NCBI GenBank assembly: GCA_030063045.1
Contig: JAQSEB010000086.1
Location: forward strand, 1,448,501 to 1,512,500
Direction of reading: 5' to 3'
Source of the DNA: Pratylenchus scribneri
Lineage: Eukaryota; Nematoda; Chromadorea; Rhabditida; Pratylenchidae
DNA: 64,000 nucleotides
Positions within the stretch are counted from its first letter, which is position 1; every line of letters starts with the position of its first letter. The position numbers and the translations under genes are program-made. Below, one piece after another: positions 44,115 to 55,914 of the stretch. A model generated the notes under the pieces. The model was not told the origin of the DNA and did not search any database. It was given only the letters and a program-made list of their open reading frames with translations.

Positions 44115-45205
44115 AATTGAATATGTAATGATTTTTCAAATATATATATTGGATATTTAAAATGTTATGTGGCAATAAATTAATTTATGGCAATCTTATT
44201 CAATCAATTTGGAAAATTTGGATTTATGGTAAAAGCAAAATTAAGGCGAACTAAATTTTGGGAATTTTTTTTTTGTGAAATCCATTAATTTCAAGTAAAT
44301 AAATTTTTTACATTGGGTTGATTAATTGGCGACTGGGTATTTTGGAAAATATATGAAAATGGAAAAATAATAAGTCATTGGGATTGGGATCATATAAAAA
44401 TGGCATTTTTAAGATAATTTTGATGATCTTTATTTTTTTTTGGCATTTGCTAATAAGCGCTTGTAAAATAATAAAGAATTTTTATTATTCACAATCACAA
44501 TCACAATTCAAAATTTCAATGATGATAGATCAAAATTCAAAAAGAAAATATTTCATAATAAACATTTTTAAAATACCGTAAAAAAACTACAACAATTTTC
44601 ATTCACATACCGATTTCTGAATTTGGCATATATTTGATTAATATGGCATTACTTAATTTTTACTTTAAAAACATTACAGTGGCTTATTCTGATGAATAAT
44701 AAATTAATAAATAATAAAGCTAGGAAAATGGAAATAAAAAATTTAATTACACGAATAGAATTGGCGATTAATAAAATAATAATCAATAATCAAGGCGACA
44801 ATCAGAATGCATGAATATTTTTATCAGCAATAGCAAGTGTTTGATAAAAGATAAAACAATCGTATTTCGAACGGAGTAAAAAGGAATTGTATTTTTTTTA
44901 AATTTTAAATGCTTTTCCGGATTACTTATAATCGATATAATAAAATTGGAAATAAATGAAATTGGATTGAAACTTTGTCAAAAATTTATAAATAAAAATC
45001 ATTTAACAGAATATCCGAATTATATGTGTTAGATTTATGTTCATTTTTTCATTTCCTCATAATCAGAATAAAAAGGTAGATTCCGTGAAATGAAACATTT
45101 TATCATTTTGCAATTTTTATCATAAAAATATTTAAATTGGATTAAATTAAAAAAAAAACAATATTTTATAAAAAATGAAATGAACTCAAAATTCATTTTT
45201 TAATT
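44115..45205. other. AT-rich intergenic space
   Basis: No exon with splice support, no repeat with clear ends. Several short open frames (for example 44378-44581) have low-complexity composition. Confidence 0.4.
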
Positions 45206-45209
45206 CATT

Positions 45210-46392
45210 TCATTTCTTATTCGTCGCTTTAGAAGCGAATTTAGTGCGTAACAGATCATCGCGTTTGGTGAGCAACCATTCGGTGCTACCAGTTACGGAT
45301 TTTTGATTTTTTGCCACCTGCGGGAGAGGGTGCGCGAGTTCCTCGTTCCTAGCTAGCATCCTTTCGGTACTGCCAGTCACGGATTTGTTTTGTTTTGCGC
45401 CCATCTCCGTGGCAAGGTCGGGTATGGCCTTCCCGCCTTCTTCTCCAGACCACCTGTTTAAGTCTAGAGGCTTCAGTGATTTAGCGGTGCTACAACTGGC
45501 ATACGGTGCCAGACCGTGAATGCGTGATTGATCCGAAAGTTGCCTTTCTTCACAACCGTTACATCCATCCGGAAGATGGGATAATGCTTTGGTCAGTTCA
45601 ACGGCCAGTATTTGGTTCATCAGGTGTTGGGGAATGCTGACCTGGACCGTCTCTGGGGTTTTGACTTGCGCGGGTGGACGTTTCAGTGCCGGCCGTTTCA
45701 GTGCCAGCCACTTTGACGACTCATATCTCAGCAATAAAGAAACCATTTGATGCAATCTTGGTATCATTGGATAGAGCTATTCAAGCTCTATTAAATGATA
45801 TATAGCAATTTATGAAAAGTTAAATATCCTCTTAATTACAAGCTTCTAAGTAAGAAAAAGCGACTTGTATTAAGTTTTTCGACTTTAAGTCACTTAAATT
45901 TTCATTTATCAAAGAAGTTTTATCCACTATTCAATAGAGCTTGAATAGCTCTATCCAATGATACCAAGTTTGCATCAAACGGTTTCTTCTTTGCTGAGTT
46001 ATGGCTCGCCAAAGTCGCTGGCACTGAAACGGTCGGCTCTGAACAGACCCCCAGCGTTTGACTTGACCTCACAACGCATTGACCTCATCATCCGAACAAG
46101 TAGTGGAAACGGATGGGTTGTCCATCCCAGAGGTGATATTTCGCAACACTAGTTGGGTCGGTTGGTTGCATGTACTTTCTGGGGGTTCATTGAATGGTTT
46201 GGGTTTGACCTGTTCTGTTGGGGTTGCGTGGTTTTGAACCGTTTGCTTTCCGTCCTGGACTGGCGGAGTTACTACTACTTCGGCTTTGCTTGATCTTCCA
46301 AACAACCGTTTGGGGTAAATGAACCGTTTAAGCCGGCTGCAAAATTTGGATAATGCGTGGAATTTCTTCCGACTTCCATTGGTTTTGGCCAA
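45210..46392 (-). pseudogene. GC-richer coding region split by a palindrome
   Basis: Two - strand open frames flank a palindrome. The upstream frame (46392-46069, 107 codons) starts MAKTNGSRKKFHALSKF and is rich in basic residues, then Pro/Thr. The downstream frame (about 45680-45210) contains VSIPQHLMNQILAVELTKAL and a direct repeat, KSVTGSTERMLARNEEL then KSVTGSTEWLLTKRDDL, before the stop. Both are much richer in G+C than neighbouring genes, hinting at an element-derived or recently acquired origin. I recognise no domain. It could be one gene broken by the insertion or two unrelated ORFs. Confidence 0.4.
45665..46055. repeat. palindrome with about 120-bp arms
   Basis: The arms pair CCATTTGATGCAATCTTGGT / TCATTGGATAGAGCTATTCA with their complements at 45935-46050. 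The centre is AT-rich. The TTGGATAGAGCT word relates it to family P. It lies between the two GC-rich frames at 45210-46392. Confidence 0.75.
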
Positions 46393-46394
46393 TG

Positions 46395-46790
46395 GGTTTA
46401 ACCCTAGGGTTACAATGGAGCGTTTTGCCGCAGCGGCGAACGTCTTTATTGGTTACAATTCTGCGGAAAACGCAGAAAATTTTTCCGTCGAACGGAAAAA
46501 CTCAATTCCGCAACGTCTCTTCTTGTAACCACCCCAGCGAAAACGCCGAACTTTTTCCGTCGAACGGAAAAACGCAAAACATTTTCCGTTTTTTATTGTA
46601 ACCATCAAGGACAGCGGAAAAACGTTGTGCGTTTTGCCGCAAAATGGATTATCCGCTGTTCTGGTTACAGTGGTGCGATTTTCGTCATTTTTTCCGCAAA
46701 ACGGAAGACGCAGTCGATTCAAAAAATTTGATTTTTTCCGTTCTCCGCAGTGCGTCTTCCCTCCTATTTTGCCCCAAAACACTAGACTAG
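46395..46790. repeat. array of GGTTACAA-bounded units
   Basis: GGTTACAA or its complement TTGTAACC recurs at about 46409, 46452, 46526, 46600 and (as GGTTACAG) 46664. Between them are TTTTCCGTCGAACGGAAAA and AACGCAGAA-like words. The left edge CTAGGGTTACAATGG could be a hAT-type terminus, but no target duplication was found. Open frames across it are by-products. Confidence 0.5.
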
Positions 46791-47290
46791 ACTTTTTTAA
46801 AAATATTTTAAAAATATTAAAAAATTTTATAAGCTTTCCAAATTGATCCTATCCTATGTAAAAAACTCTGCTCTTTTCAATGATATAAAAATTAGCATTT
46901 CACAAAGCATCTTCCTCTCTATTTTACCCAAAAATAATGACAAGAGATTTTTAAAAATATTAAAAATTTTTATAAGTTTTCCAAAATGATCCTATCCTAT
47001 GTAAAAAACTCTGATCTTTTCAGTGATATGAAAATTTATTTGTTTGGACGAGGAAAAAATTATTTATATAGGTGAAAAATGTAAAATCACATAAATTTTT
47101 AAATTTTCATTTGATTTTTATATCATTAAAAAGAGGAAATTTTTCTGAATCAGATATACCTGATTTTAAATTTTTATCAAATTTTTAAAATTTTAAAATA
47201 ATTTTCAAAAATATTTTTTTAAATTATTTCAACAACGGAAAAACGCTCAACGAATTTCATGTAACCACCTTGGCGTTTTTGGCACTTTTT

Positions 47291-47535
47291 GCGGCAGCGG
47301 AGAACGGACAACTTTTTTGCCCTTTTCCGCAGTTGTGGTTCCAAGTAAACGGAATTTTTTTCCGTTGCGGCGAGGAAAACGTCCGCATTTGATGTGGTTG
47401 CTATGATGTGGTTACAATGAATCACAGAAACAGGCAAATGCGGACGTTTTCCTCGCCGCAACGGAAAAAAATTCCGTTTACTTGGAACCACAACTGCGGA
47501 AAAGGGCAAAAAAGTTGTCCGTTCTCTGCTGCCGC
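47291..47535. repeat. near-perfect hairpin, about 101-bp arms, 43-bp loop
   Basis: The left arm 47291-47391 starts GCGGCAGCGGAGAACGGACA. The right arm 47435-47535 ends in its inverse GTCCGTTCTCTGCTGCCGC. I count one mismatch across the arms. The loop contains GATGTGGTTACAATG, linking it to the GGTTACAA units at 46.4-46.8 kb. Its right end abuts the coding exon at 47550. Confidence 0.85.
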
Positions 47536-47549
47536 AAAACGCCCCATTG

Positions 47550-47812
47550 TATAATTATAAATAGAGATTTGGACGCATTCTTCGGTTTTGCCTTTTCGGC
47601 AGCCGAAAAGATTGAACTCTTCCCCTTGTTCAGGCGGAAGGATGAATAATTCATGAAGCAGAAAAATCTGCTCCGTTACACTTTTCAAATCAAAAATACG
47701 CAAATTCGATCCTCCATTCACCATTTGTTCCTTTGGTTCATCTTTATCCATTTCAATCCAAACAGCAGTTTGGAATTCTTTCTTCACTTTCACGGAGCCA
47801 AACTTTCACATT
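47550..47812 (-). pseudogene. partial exon of unknown gene, cut by the hairpin element
   Basis: After a weak acceptor at about 47812 the frame reads FGSVKVKKEFQTAVWIEMDK, then GGSNLRIFDLKSVTEQIFLL, LFILPPEQGEEFNLFGCRKG and ECVQISIYNYTM, and then enters the hairpin. The composition is clearly protein-like, but no start, downstream exon or family was found. Confidence 0.4.
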
Positions 47813-47859
47813 GAATGTGCAACATTTCCTGTGTAATTCATTAAGATGTGCCGTATTAT

Positions 47860-47960
47860 TCTATTACTATAAGCCCATTCTCTATTAGAAGCCCAGTCTC
47901 TACTAAAAGCCACCCTCTAATAGAAGACCATTCTCTATTAGCAGCAGTTGGCCGCGACTA
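47860..47960. repeat. CTCTATTAGAAGCCC-type repeat cluster
   Basis: Four close variants of CTATTAGAAGCCCA follow each other here. The same words occur in the palindromes at 23250 and 55915 and at 6975. Confidence 0.55.
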
Positions 47961-48109
47961 GTCGGCTCTCTATCTCTACTATTTGGGAGATGCTCCCAAT
48001 TCGAAAACAATTATGGATTATTTAAAAAATGTTACCCGAAGCAAAGCATCAAATTTAGCCTCAATTATGAGAGGAACTCATATTTTTCCCATGACTATTT
48101 TTGTGTGTG

Positions 48110-48281
48110 TCATTGTCTTTTGTCTGCCAATACCGATCCAGCATTTTGTACAAATAAATTGAAAGGAATTTTGCTGACTTTAATTTCTTGGACAGGGAAT
48201 GGGAATTGACCTCTACCAATCTCTGTTGGAAATCTGGCCTTTGGCAAACTCTGATTCGGCAAAATAAGCTCAATCATTGTT
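48110..48281 (-). CDS. possible small ORF
   Basis: From ATG 48281 the frame reads MIELILPNQSLPKARFPTEI, then GRGQFPFPVQEIKVSKIPFN, to TGA at about 48114. The second - strand frame, shifted by one, is also open but less protein-like. No domain or splice partner. It could be the edge of a larger gene. Confidence 0.3.
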
Positions 48282-48620
48282 GACCCAATAATAAAATTTA
48301 CCTATAAAAAAGATAAAATTGACCTATCAAAAAGGTAGTCTTTCACTTTGCAGTATTCGAGGTTATTATATAAAGGCTTAAAAAATCGGCATTTTGAATC
48401 AGTTATTATATTCATTTAAAAAAAATTATTGCTCGTTTTGCCGCCATTTTACTCAAAAATGGATGAGCTCTCTCTCCTTTTTATTTTCAAAATTATTTTC
48501 CACGATTTAATATTCACTTTGTACTTTGTATTCCATTTTATTTATCATGGATAATTTTCAGAAAAAAATTAACTTATTTTTCCACTCTTGCTGAGATAAT
48601 CATTTATTAGCCAGAAAATA

Positions 48621-49002
48621 ATGTGTAATTGGTCCTTGAATTATTATTTGAATTTTTGGCAGAAAGATAATAATAATGGATGGGTAAGAGAATACACGTG
48701 CAGTTGCGACAAGATTCACTATTGGAGCTATCGCATCAGTCATTTAGAGGTAAATATATTTGGCACATACTTTATTTATTTCAAAATGAAATGGAGAAAT
48801 TATAAAAAAAGGTGAAAAATTTTTTTATAAGAGTATCTACAATCTATGAGATTAAATTTTTTGCATCCCTTTTATATTTTATAATAATAAATTTATATTT
48901 TTTTTGTTGCAGGTTCCCTTGTACCTCTATCCGCTGCATCATGCGATCCTAGTTGATTTCAAGTGCCGTAATTGTGGATGTCATTTCGGGTATATCATGT
49001 AA
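48621..49002 (+). CDS. small Cys-rich protein, 2 exons, 72 aa
   Basis: Exons are 48621-48749 and 48913-49002, joined in phase 0 (GAG|GTAAAT ... TTGTTGCAG|GTT), with stop TAA. The protein has a C-S-C pair (REYTCSCDKIHYWSYR) and C-R-N-C-G-C-H-F near the end, which could bind one zinc ion. The acceptor is a strong nematode-type site. No signal peptide. The ATG may be internal, because a TTATTAG acceptor-like site lies just upstream. Confidence 0.5.
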
Positions 49003-49324
49003 ATTATTTTTAAAAATGTCATAGAAGAGAAGAAGGGATATCGTTTGAAAATGAGAAAAAGGTTTTTATAAATCTTTTTTTCTTCATTTTAATAGAATTG
49101 TAAATTTGAGTTGTCAAAATTTGCAAAAGTTTTGCTTACATAAAAAAACGTTTTGGATGTAATATTTAAAAAAAAAATTTAAAAAAATGCGAATTTAGGA
49201 AAAGCAATTAATTTTAAAATTAATTCTTATTGATTAGTTATATTTATCCCTCGGAAGCGTTAAGTTGATGAGTATATTTTTAATTTTTTTTTTTGAAAAT
49301 TTCAAAAATAAATTATCTGTAAAA

Positions 49325-49645
49325 ATGAATAATTTCATTTCGCACATTAACAGACGCACGTTCGAGTTCTCGAAGACTAAGAAGGAAGACAGCTTGGGCC
49401 GTTATAATTACAATTATAGAGTGCTCGATGATCGGTCCTTTGTGTGCAGCTATGAGTTTTTGGATGAAGCAATGCCCGAGCTCACGTACATCAGTTGCTC
49501 GCATTGGGCAAACGAATTCTGGCGCCACTGTTTCTGGCGCCGCTGCGAACGAATTCTGGCGCCAATGTGTGCAAAAAATGATATTGCTAGAATTGATTTG
49601 AACTTTTATCAATTTATCTATCCACAAATTCATCATTTGCCATAA
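49325..49645 (+). CDS. hypothetical protein, 107 aa, single exon
   Basis: From ATG 49325 the frame reads MNNFISHINRRTFEFSKTKK, then RVLDDRSFVCSYEFLDEAMP, and a Trp/Cys/Arg-rich stretch CSHWANEFWRHCFWRRCERI. It contains two direct copies of GAATTCTGGCGCCA (49517 and 49551), which encode the repeated EFW/RIL region. No known domain. An upstream in-frame ATG (49265) adds a Phe-rich stretch and is less likely. Confidence 0.4.
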   Translation: MNNFISHINRRTFEFSKTKKEDSLGRYNYNYRVLDDRSFVCSYEFLDEAMPELTYISCSHWANEFWRHCFWRRCERILAPMCAKNDIARIDLNFYQFIYPQIHHLP

Positions 49646-49649
49646 TCCA

Positions 49650-50226
49650 TATTAGTTGCTGATATTGTTTATATTCTGTCTTAAAATTCTAATTCAAAAT
49701 AAAATAATGAGATGAAAATTCCATCAAAAATTTCAAATATTTTATTCACTAATTTCTCTTCAAAATTAAAATTAAATTCGATACAATATTTACAATATTC
49801 ATATCAAATTAATTTATTAATAAAATATTCAGAAAAATAACCGCATATTTGAAAGGGAAGAGGATGGAAAATAGAAAATAAAATTAGTTTAATTAATTAA
49901 TTAATTAAATTAGAATTCTATTAGAAATTTTATTGTTGCCTAAATCCGTTTTGTCAATGAGCTGAAATTATATATTAATATATTTTTCTATATTAGAGGG
50001 AAATATTCTAGGAATAGAAATATGAACAATTAATTACAACAAATTAAAAATTGTGAAAAATTAATAAAATGCTCAAAATTAATTAATTCTTCTTTGGTAA
50101 AAAAAATAGAGGGGAAGAAAAACAATGAAAATTGGGGAAAGGGAGAAAATATACATAGATCATCGAATCATTTAAAATTAGTATTAAATTAATTCAAATT
50201 TTTAATTAATATGACAATGCCAAAAT
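49650..50226. other. intergenic and forkhead 3' untranslated region
   Basis: AT-rich. AATAAAA-type poly(A) signals for the - strand forkhead gene are possible. No coding exon. Confidence 0.4.
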
Positions 50227-53200
50227 TCAGACAACAGCCAATTCAGGTTCGGAATTGTCCACCAATGCCTGTTGAATTTGTTGTTGTTGTTGCTGAACAG
50301 CTTGTTGGACAATGGCTGTGGCTATTTGTTGAGTGGCATTGGCATTGGTATCCTCCCTTTGTTGTTGTCTTTGTTGAAGTTGTTGGAGGAGAATTGGGCC
50401 CAACATCATCAAATCAGCCGATGATGGTTCCCTTTCAGTTGCTGTCCTTTCCCCAAATTGTTGTTGATCCATCAAAAATTCCATTTGTGTGCCAAATGTT
50501 GAGGAAGGATGGGCCAAAGGGGGATGAGGCGATGTTTTAATCTGATTGTTGGCCAATTGAATGGGCTAAGATTTATTTAATTAATTAATTTATGCAAATA
50601 TGTAAGCCACCAATGGATCAGCCATAATCGACGAATTTGGCAACAATTTAGATAACAATTGGGTCAAAATGGAGGAGGAATGTTGTTGATTCACTAATGT
50701 TTGAGGATTTTCTTTTGGACTCATCAATGGTGTCGAATGGGTGGTTATGGCATTCGTAGTTGATGTTGATGAATGATGATTTCCAAAATCTGACATCAAT
50801 TGGTCTCGATGATGGGTTTGTTCCAAAAGAGCTAATTGTTGTTCCAACTATAGGAAAAAATGATAAATTATTTTTATGAACCATAAGAAAAATATGATAT
50901 TTAATTAGTCACTGAACAAAAGTTGCTCTCTTATTAGTAATTAAATATTTTTAAAGGAATTTTGACTAATTTTAAATACAATTTTGTGTCTATTTTATAG
51001 AAATTCTAAGCTAAACATATTAATTTTAATTTTAATTAATAACAATTATCAGCCAAATTCTAATTTGACTAAAACATAAAAAAATTCTGATTTGTTAAGA
51101 CAAAAAAATACAAATTCTAATTTGCTAAAAACACAAAAAATACAAATTCTGATTTGCTAAAAACACAAAAAACACAAATTCTGATTTGTAAAAACACAAA
51201 AATACAAAATTCTAATTTGCTAAACACAAAAAATACAAATTCTGAAAATACAAATTCTGATTTGTTAACACAAAAAATACAAATTCTGATTTACTAAAAA
51301 CACAAAAAATAAAAATTCTAATTTGCTAAAAACACAAAAAATACAAATTCTGATTTGCTAAAAACACAAAAAATACAAATTCTACTTGTTAAAAACAGAA
51401 AAATACAAATTGTAATTTGCTAAAAAACAAAATACAAATTCTGATTTGCTAAAAACACAAAAAATACAAATTCTGATTTGTTAAAAACACAAAAAATACA
51501 TATTCTGATTTGCTAAAAACACAAAAAATACAAATTCTAATTTGCTAAAAACACAAAAAATACAAATTCTGATTTGCTAAAAACACAAAAAATACATATT
51601 CTGATTTGCTAAAAACACAAAAAATTCTGATTTGCTAAAAACACAAAAAATATACAATTTTGAGAATTAAATTTTTATGTTAAAATGGTCAAATATTTAG
51701 AATTTATTATTATTAAATGGAATGCTATTCTCCACAAATTTTCAAAATTCTTCTCTCACCTGTTGTTGTTGTTGCTGTGCATAAATTTGCAACATTTGAA
51801 GGCGTTGCATTTCGAGAGCGGCAGCCGCAATTGCCAACGAATTATTTTGTTGAATTTGGTTAGATGTCCGGAATTGGGGTGAACCAATGGAAGGTACAGC
51901 AGCGGAGGAAGGAGTTGAGGATGCCAACAATCTTTAAATTAAAATTATAAAAAATTAATTTTAATTGGTCAATTTTGATATCATTTAATAATTTAATAAA
52001 AAGTCAATCATTTTAGAATTAAATATTTATAAATTAATAATCGATTGAAAAACTTACTGGCTTGCCAATTGACTGAGCAAATTTAGGCTGGCATCATTTG
52101 TTGGAGTGCCAATGAGATTGCCTCCCAATGATGCCATAAATGGATTGTTTGATTGGCCAGCACCCAAAAATGTTGGAGGGGCCGAGGCAGGGGTGGTAGG
52201 CAATTGGGGTGGGCTGGAAGATGGATGGGCCATCATCTGGGTATTTTGTCCAAAATTGGCATTGTTTGCATTGGCTGCCAACAATTGTTGTAATTGTTGC
52301 TCTAGGAGGCTGGACTGGGGATTGGATGGTGCCTTACAAGGAAATTAGCATATTAGTAATTAATTTAAATTGATGATTTAACTTACAGTTTTGCCAGGTA
52401 TTGGCGAGAATTGAACAATTTGGGATGGCTGCTGCGGACTTTGCACCAAATTTGCCGCATTTTGAGCATTCAAAACCAACTCCAATGGGCACAATAGGTG
52501 CTGAAAATGATCAATTATATGGATAATTACTTTTAAAGTTGTATTTAAAATTTTTGATGAATACGATAAAAATAACATTTTAATTTTTTATTATTTTTAA
52601 TTTTTATTTATTTTTTTATGCATCTGTTGATGGTGAGCTATTTTTAAATTAATTTAAAAAATCAAAATATTTAAAAAATTGAACTCATAAATATTTGATG
52701 GGTTGTTTAAATATTTAAAAAAAAATTCAATTTTTAAATTTTTTATCTATTCTTGGCTAATTTATAAATAAATAATAAAATTACATTTTCTTGTGTTGAT
52801 TGTGGCGATTGGAATGGAAAATGCTGCAATGTGGTTGGCGTATGGCTGCTCAATGACAACGGCGATTGAAGCGGCTAAAAATGGGAATTGAATTAAATCA
52901 AATTTTGATCATTCACCTGAAATTTATTCTGTTCATTTTGTGGAATTTGAAGAAGTGTAGGCAATGGCACTGAAGCACTTCCACCGATGGCCGATGGGCT
53001 AATTGGACCCGAATGACATCCACCACTAGCAGCGGCCATTCCCCCATCGTCACTCATCACTCCACTATCCGAACTAAAATTGCATGTGAATATAAATTTA
53101 ATCTGATTTGTAATTCTGATTTTTTAAATTTATTCTGATTTTTAAATTTATTCTGATTTGTAGTTTATTAAAAATTCTGATTATTAAATTAAATATAATT

Positions 53201-54834
53201 CTGATTCTCAATATTATTCTCTATCATGATTTTTCTCTCACCTGACACTTTGCCTTCCTTTCAGCCCTTTTGCCTTTCCTCCAGCTACCGTAGTTCCAAT
53301 ATTTTGATGATGCCCCAGGCAATTTTGTTGTACTGCCAACTTTTTGTTGGCCCCTTTTGTGCTGCCTACAGCACCAATATTTGCCCGGGAACGCCTTCGA
53401 GTGGGACCCTGTTTCTCTTCCGGATTTCTGTGAACCACTGTCCAGAAATGGCCTATAAATATGGACAAACAATGTAAAAATTCCTTTTCCAGTTTTGACT
53501 GACCAACGACCCCATTGGCACTGGTCTGTTTCAGTGGCAACTTGACAAAACAATCATGCAAACTCAAATTATGCCGAATCGAATTCTGCCATCCCCATTG
53601 ATCAGCCCTCCGTTGATAATATGGATGCAAATATTTGATCACCTTTTTATTGAGGGAATAATTAATTCAAAATACCCCCAATTTTGGCCAACCTGATAAA
53701 TTTCGCTGAGTTTTAGGCGTCTCTCTGGGCTACTTTCGATGGCCTCAATGATCAAATCCTTGTAGGAGAGTGATGGCCGTTCCTCCTTTTCATCGCCTGG
53801 TGGTTTGATCACTGCCGGCAATGTGCCATTACTCATTTGGGATCCTTCTTTTTTGTTTGGCAGGGCATCTAAATTTTGGGTGGGAATTATTGTAAAAAAA
53901 TTATTTAAAATTTTTTAAAATTAATTTTTACCCTTTTGATTTGCATTTTCGCCAATATCAGAAGTAGGCGATGATGCCATAATTAACAAAGGGCTTTGAT
54001 TAATGCAGGCATTGTTCACCATTTCGACTGAAGAATCCAATTCGGTCGAAACTAAATGAAAATATAAAATATATTACATTCATTTATTATTATAATAAAA
54101 GTAAAATTATTAATAAAACATTAATTAAAAATAATTTATTAAATTTTTCAACCCATAAAATATTTTCATATATTTTTTCATAAATATTCAATTTTTTGTA
54201 ATCTTATTAAAATGTTAGAACAAATTCAAAACGGAAAATTTAATAATTTAAGAAATAAAAAAATTGGAATTAATTTATTAAATATTTCAAACCCATAAAA
54301 TTATTTGTATATTTTTTCTATAAATATCCCATTTTTTGCATTTTATTTAAAAATGTCAAACATCGATGATCAACAAAAATTTAAATATTTAATGAAAAAC
54401 TAAAAAAAATATTTTAAAAAATAATAGAAATAAATTTTTTTTAAAAATCTTACCATTTAACGGTGTGAAAATGTCATCTTTAGAAGAAGTTTCAGCCGTA
54501 TTGGCACCCAATATATTTTCCATTCTTTTCGACGATGTTTCTGCACCATTTTCGTTGATGCCTTCTTCCATCCTGAAAAAAATTATTTTATTTATAATCG
54601 AGAAAAAAATTTTAAAATAATTAATTTTTCATTTTAATAATTATTTTTAAATAAAAATATTTAATATTTTTTGAAATATTTTTTTTAAACTTGCCTGAAA
54701 TTTTGCTGCATTCCTTCCTTTGTTAAATTCGGCAAAATGGAAAACATTTTTGGCACAATGAATTTGGTTGATGATTCCGACGAACTCATTTGGAAGGAAG
54801 ATGACAAAAGTAATTGGGGGTCGACTGAATCCAT
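50227..54834 (-). CDS. forkhead (winged-helix) transcription factor, 13 exons, 762 aa
   Basis: Exons: 54834-54695, 54572-54454, 54051-53932, 53868-53693, 53642-53504, 53452-53242, 53073-52917, 52874-52785, 52500-52387, 52332-52058, 51931-51760, 50847-50611, 50565-50227. The sum is 2289 nt and every phase agrees. The forkhead domain is about residues 157-238: [17 protein letters not shown], then [39 protein letters not shown] and [18 protein letters not shown] is the recognition-helix signature. The W-G-W-Q-N-S-I version and V-V-G-H-F-W resemble the C. elegans FKH-9 subgroup; this is from memory, not a search. The C-terminal 500 residues are Gln/Ser/Pro/Asn-rich with poly-Q, as in activation domains. 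Intron 1 is GC-AG (CAG|GCAAGT). The last intron (GTGGCT donor, 45 nt) is weak; without it the protein stops at 50590. Confidence 0.9.
51055..51655. repeat. about 31-bp tandem satellite in a forkhead intron
   Basis: About 19 units of CAAATTCTGATTTGCTAAAA plus ACACAAAAAATA, with CTAATTTG and TTAACAC variants. It occupies the intron between exons 12 and 11. Confidence 0.9.
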
Positions 54835-55910
54835 TTCAAGGAGTTTTAAAAAATTTCGAATTTGGGAAGAAGGAATTCGGAAAATGCTTAGTGTCCGTCC
54901 GTTCGAAGGAATTTCTATTTTTAATTTGTTTTTATGCTGAAATTAGCAAAGGAATTAATTTATTTAAATTTGAATTATTAAAAATCGCGATAAAAAGTCA
55001 ATAAAATTATTTGTGTTACAGTAAGAAATTTTAAGAATTTTAGGATAGGGAAGGAATAGGAAATTTTCGATTATTTGAATTGATCAAAGTATTCAAGAAA
55101 TTCAATTATTTAGATTAGACTAAAAATTTCAAAAAATTTCCGAGGTACAGTAAGAATTTCTTAGAGCATTTTTAATTGATTGAAATGCAAAGAATTTATA
55201 AAATTTCTCATTTTAAATTATTGTGTGTCCGAAGTCAACAAATTTTTAGAATTTTTGCGATTATTTATAAAGTAAAAAACTTTCGGGTTTGGGTAGAATT
55301 TCTAAGAATATAATTTGGAATTGGAATATAGTAGAAAAATTTTCATTTTCTTTTTTTAATGAATTTAAACCATTGTCAGCCCGAAATCAAAAAAGGTGGA
55401 CCAATAATTTGGAATATTTTAAAAATTACAAAAATGAGAGTCAATTTTTGAAAAAAAAAATGAAAAATAGGTAATGAAGAGATGGGAGTATGGTAATGGT
55501 GCCGAAATTGGGATTTGGGACTGCCTCAAAATGAATATATTGGGGAATTTGGATATAAATTTCAGCAAAATGGCCTCTCTGAAAAAAAAGGTGAATGAAG
55601 ATTGGCCCACTCCTATTTTACCTACAATATTCCCCAAATATAGCGCATTTTATTTCGCCCATTCCCAATTTTGCGCGCAAAAAAAATAAAATATTTTGGC
55701 CAAATCCATGAAAACGGCGGAAAATAAGATTGTCCAAATTGAGTGAAATTTTGGAAAATTTATTATTAAAAGATTTTATTATTTACGACCGATGTCTTGG
55801 CCACCCATAAATTTTTTAATTTTCGAAATGGAATTGCATTTATTTTTGCGTTTTTATATAGAAATTAGAAATGTAAATTATTTTATGGGATTTAACATTT
55901 AATTAAAAGT
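54835..55910. promoter_or_regulatory. upstream region of the forkhead gene
   Basis: AT-rich DNA 5' of the forkhead start. The frame is still open for some codons above the chosen ATG (54834), so an upstream start or exon is possible. No TATA box, operator or SL site is convincing. Short open frames on both strands are not protein-like. Confidence 0.3.
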
Positions 55911-55914
55911 GAAT

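Noticed and set aside
47219..47509. - strand ORF across the hairpin
   Set aside because: It consists of both hairpin arms and has no independent support.
53226..53477. + strand ORFs over the forkhead exons
   Set aside because: They are reverse shadows of exons with matching splice phases on the - strand.
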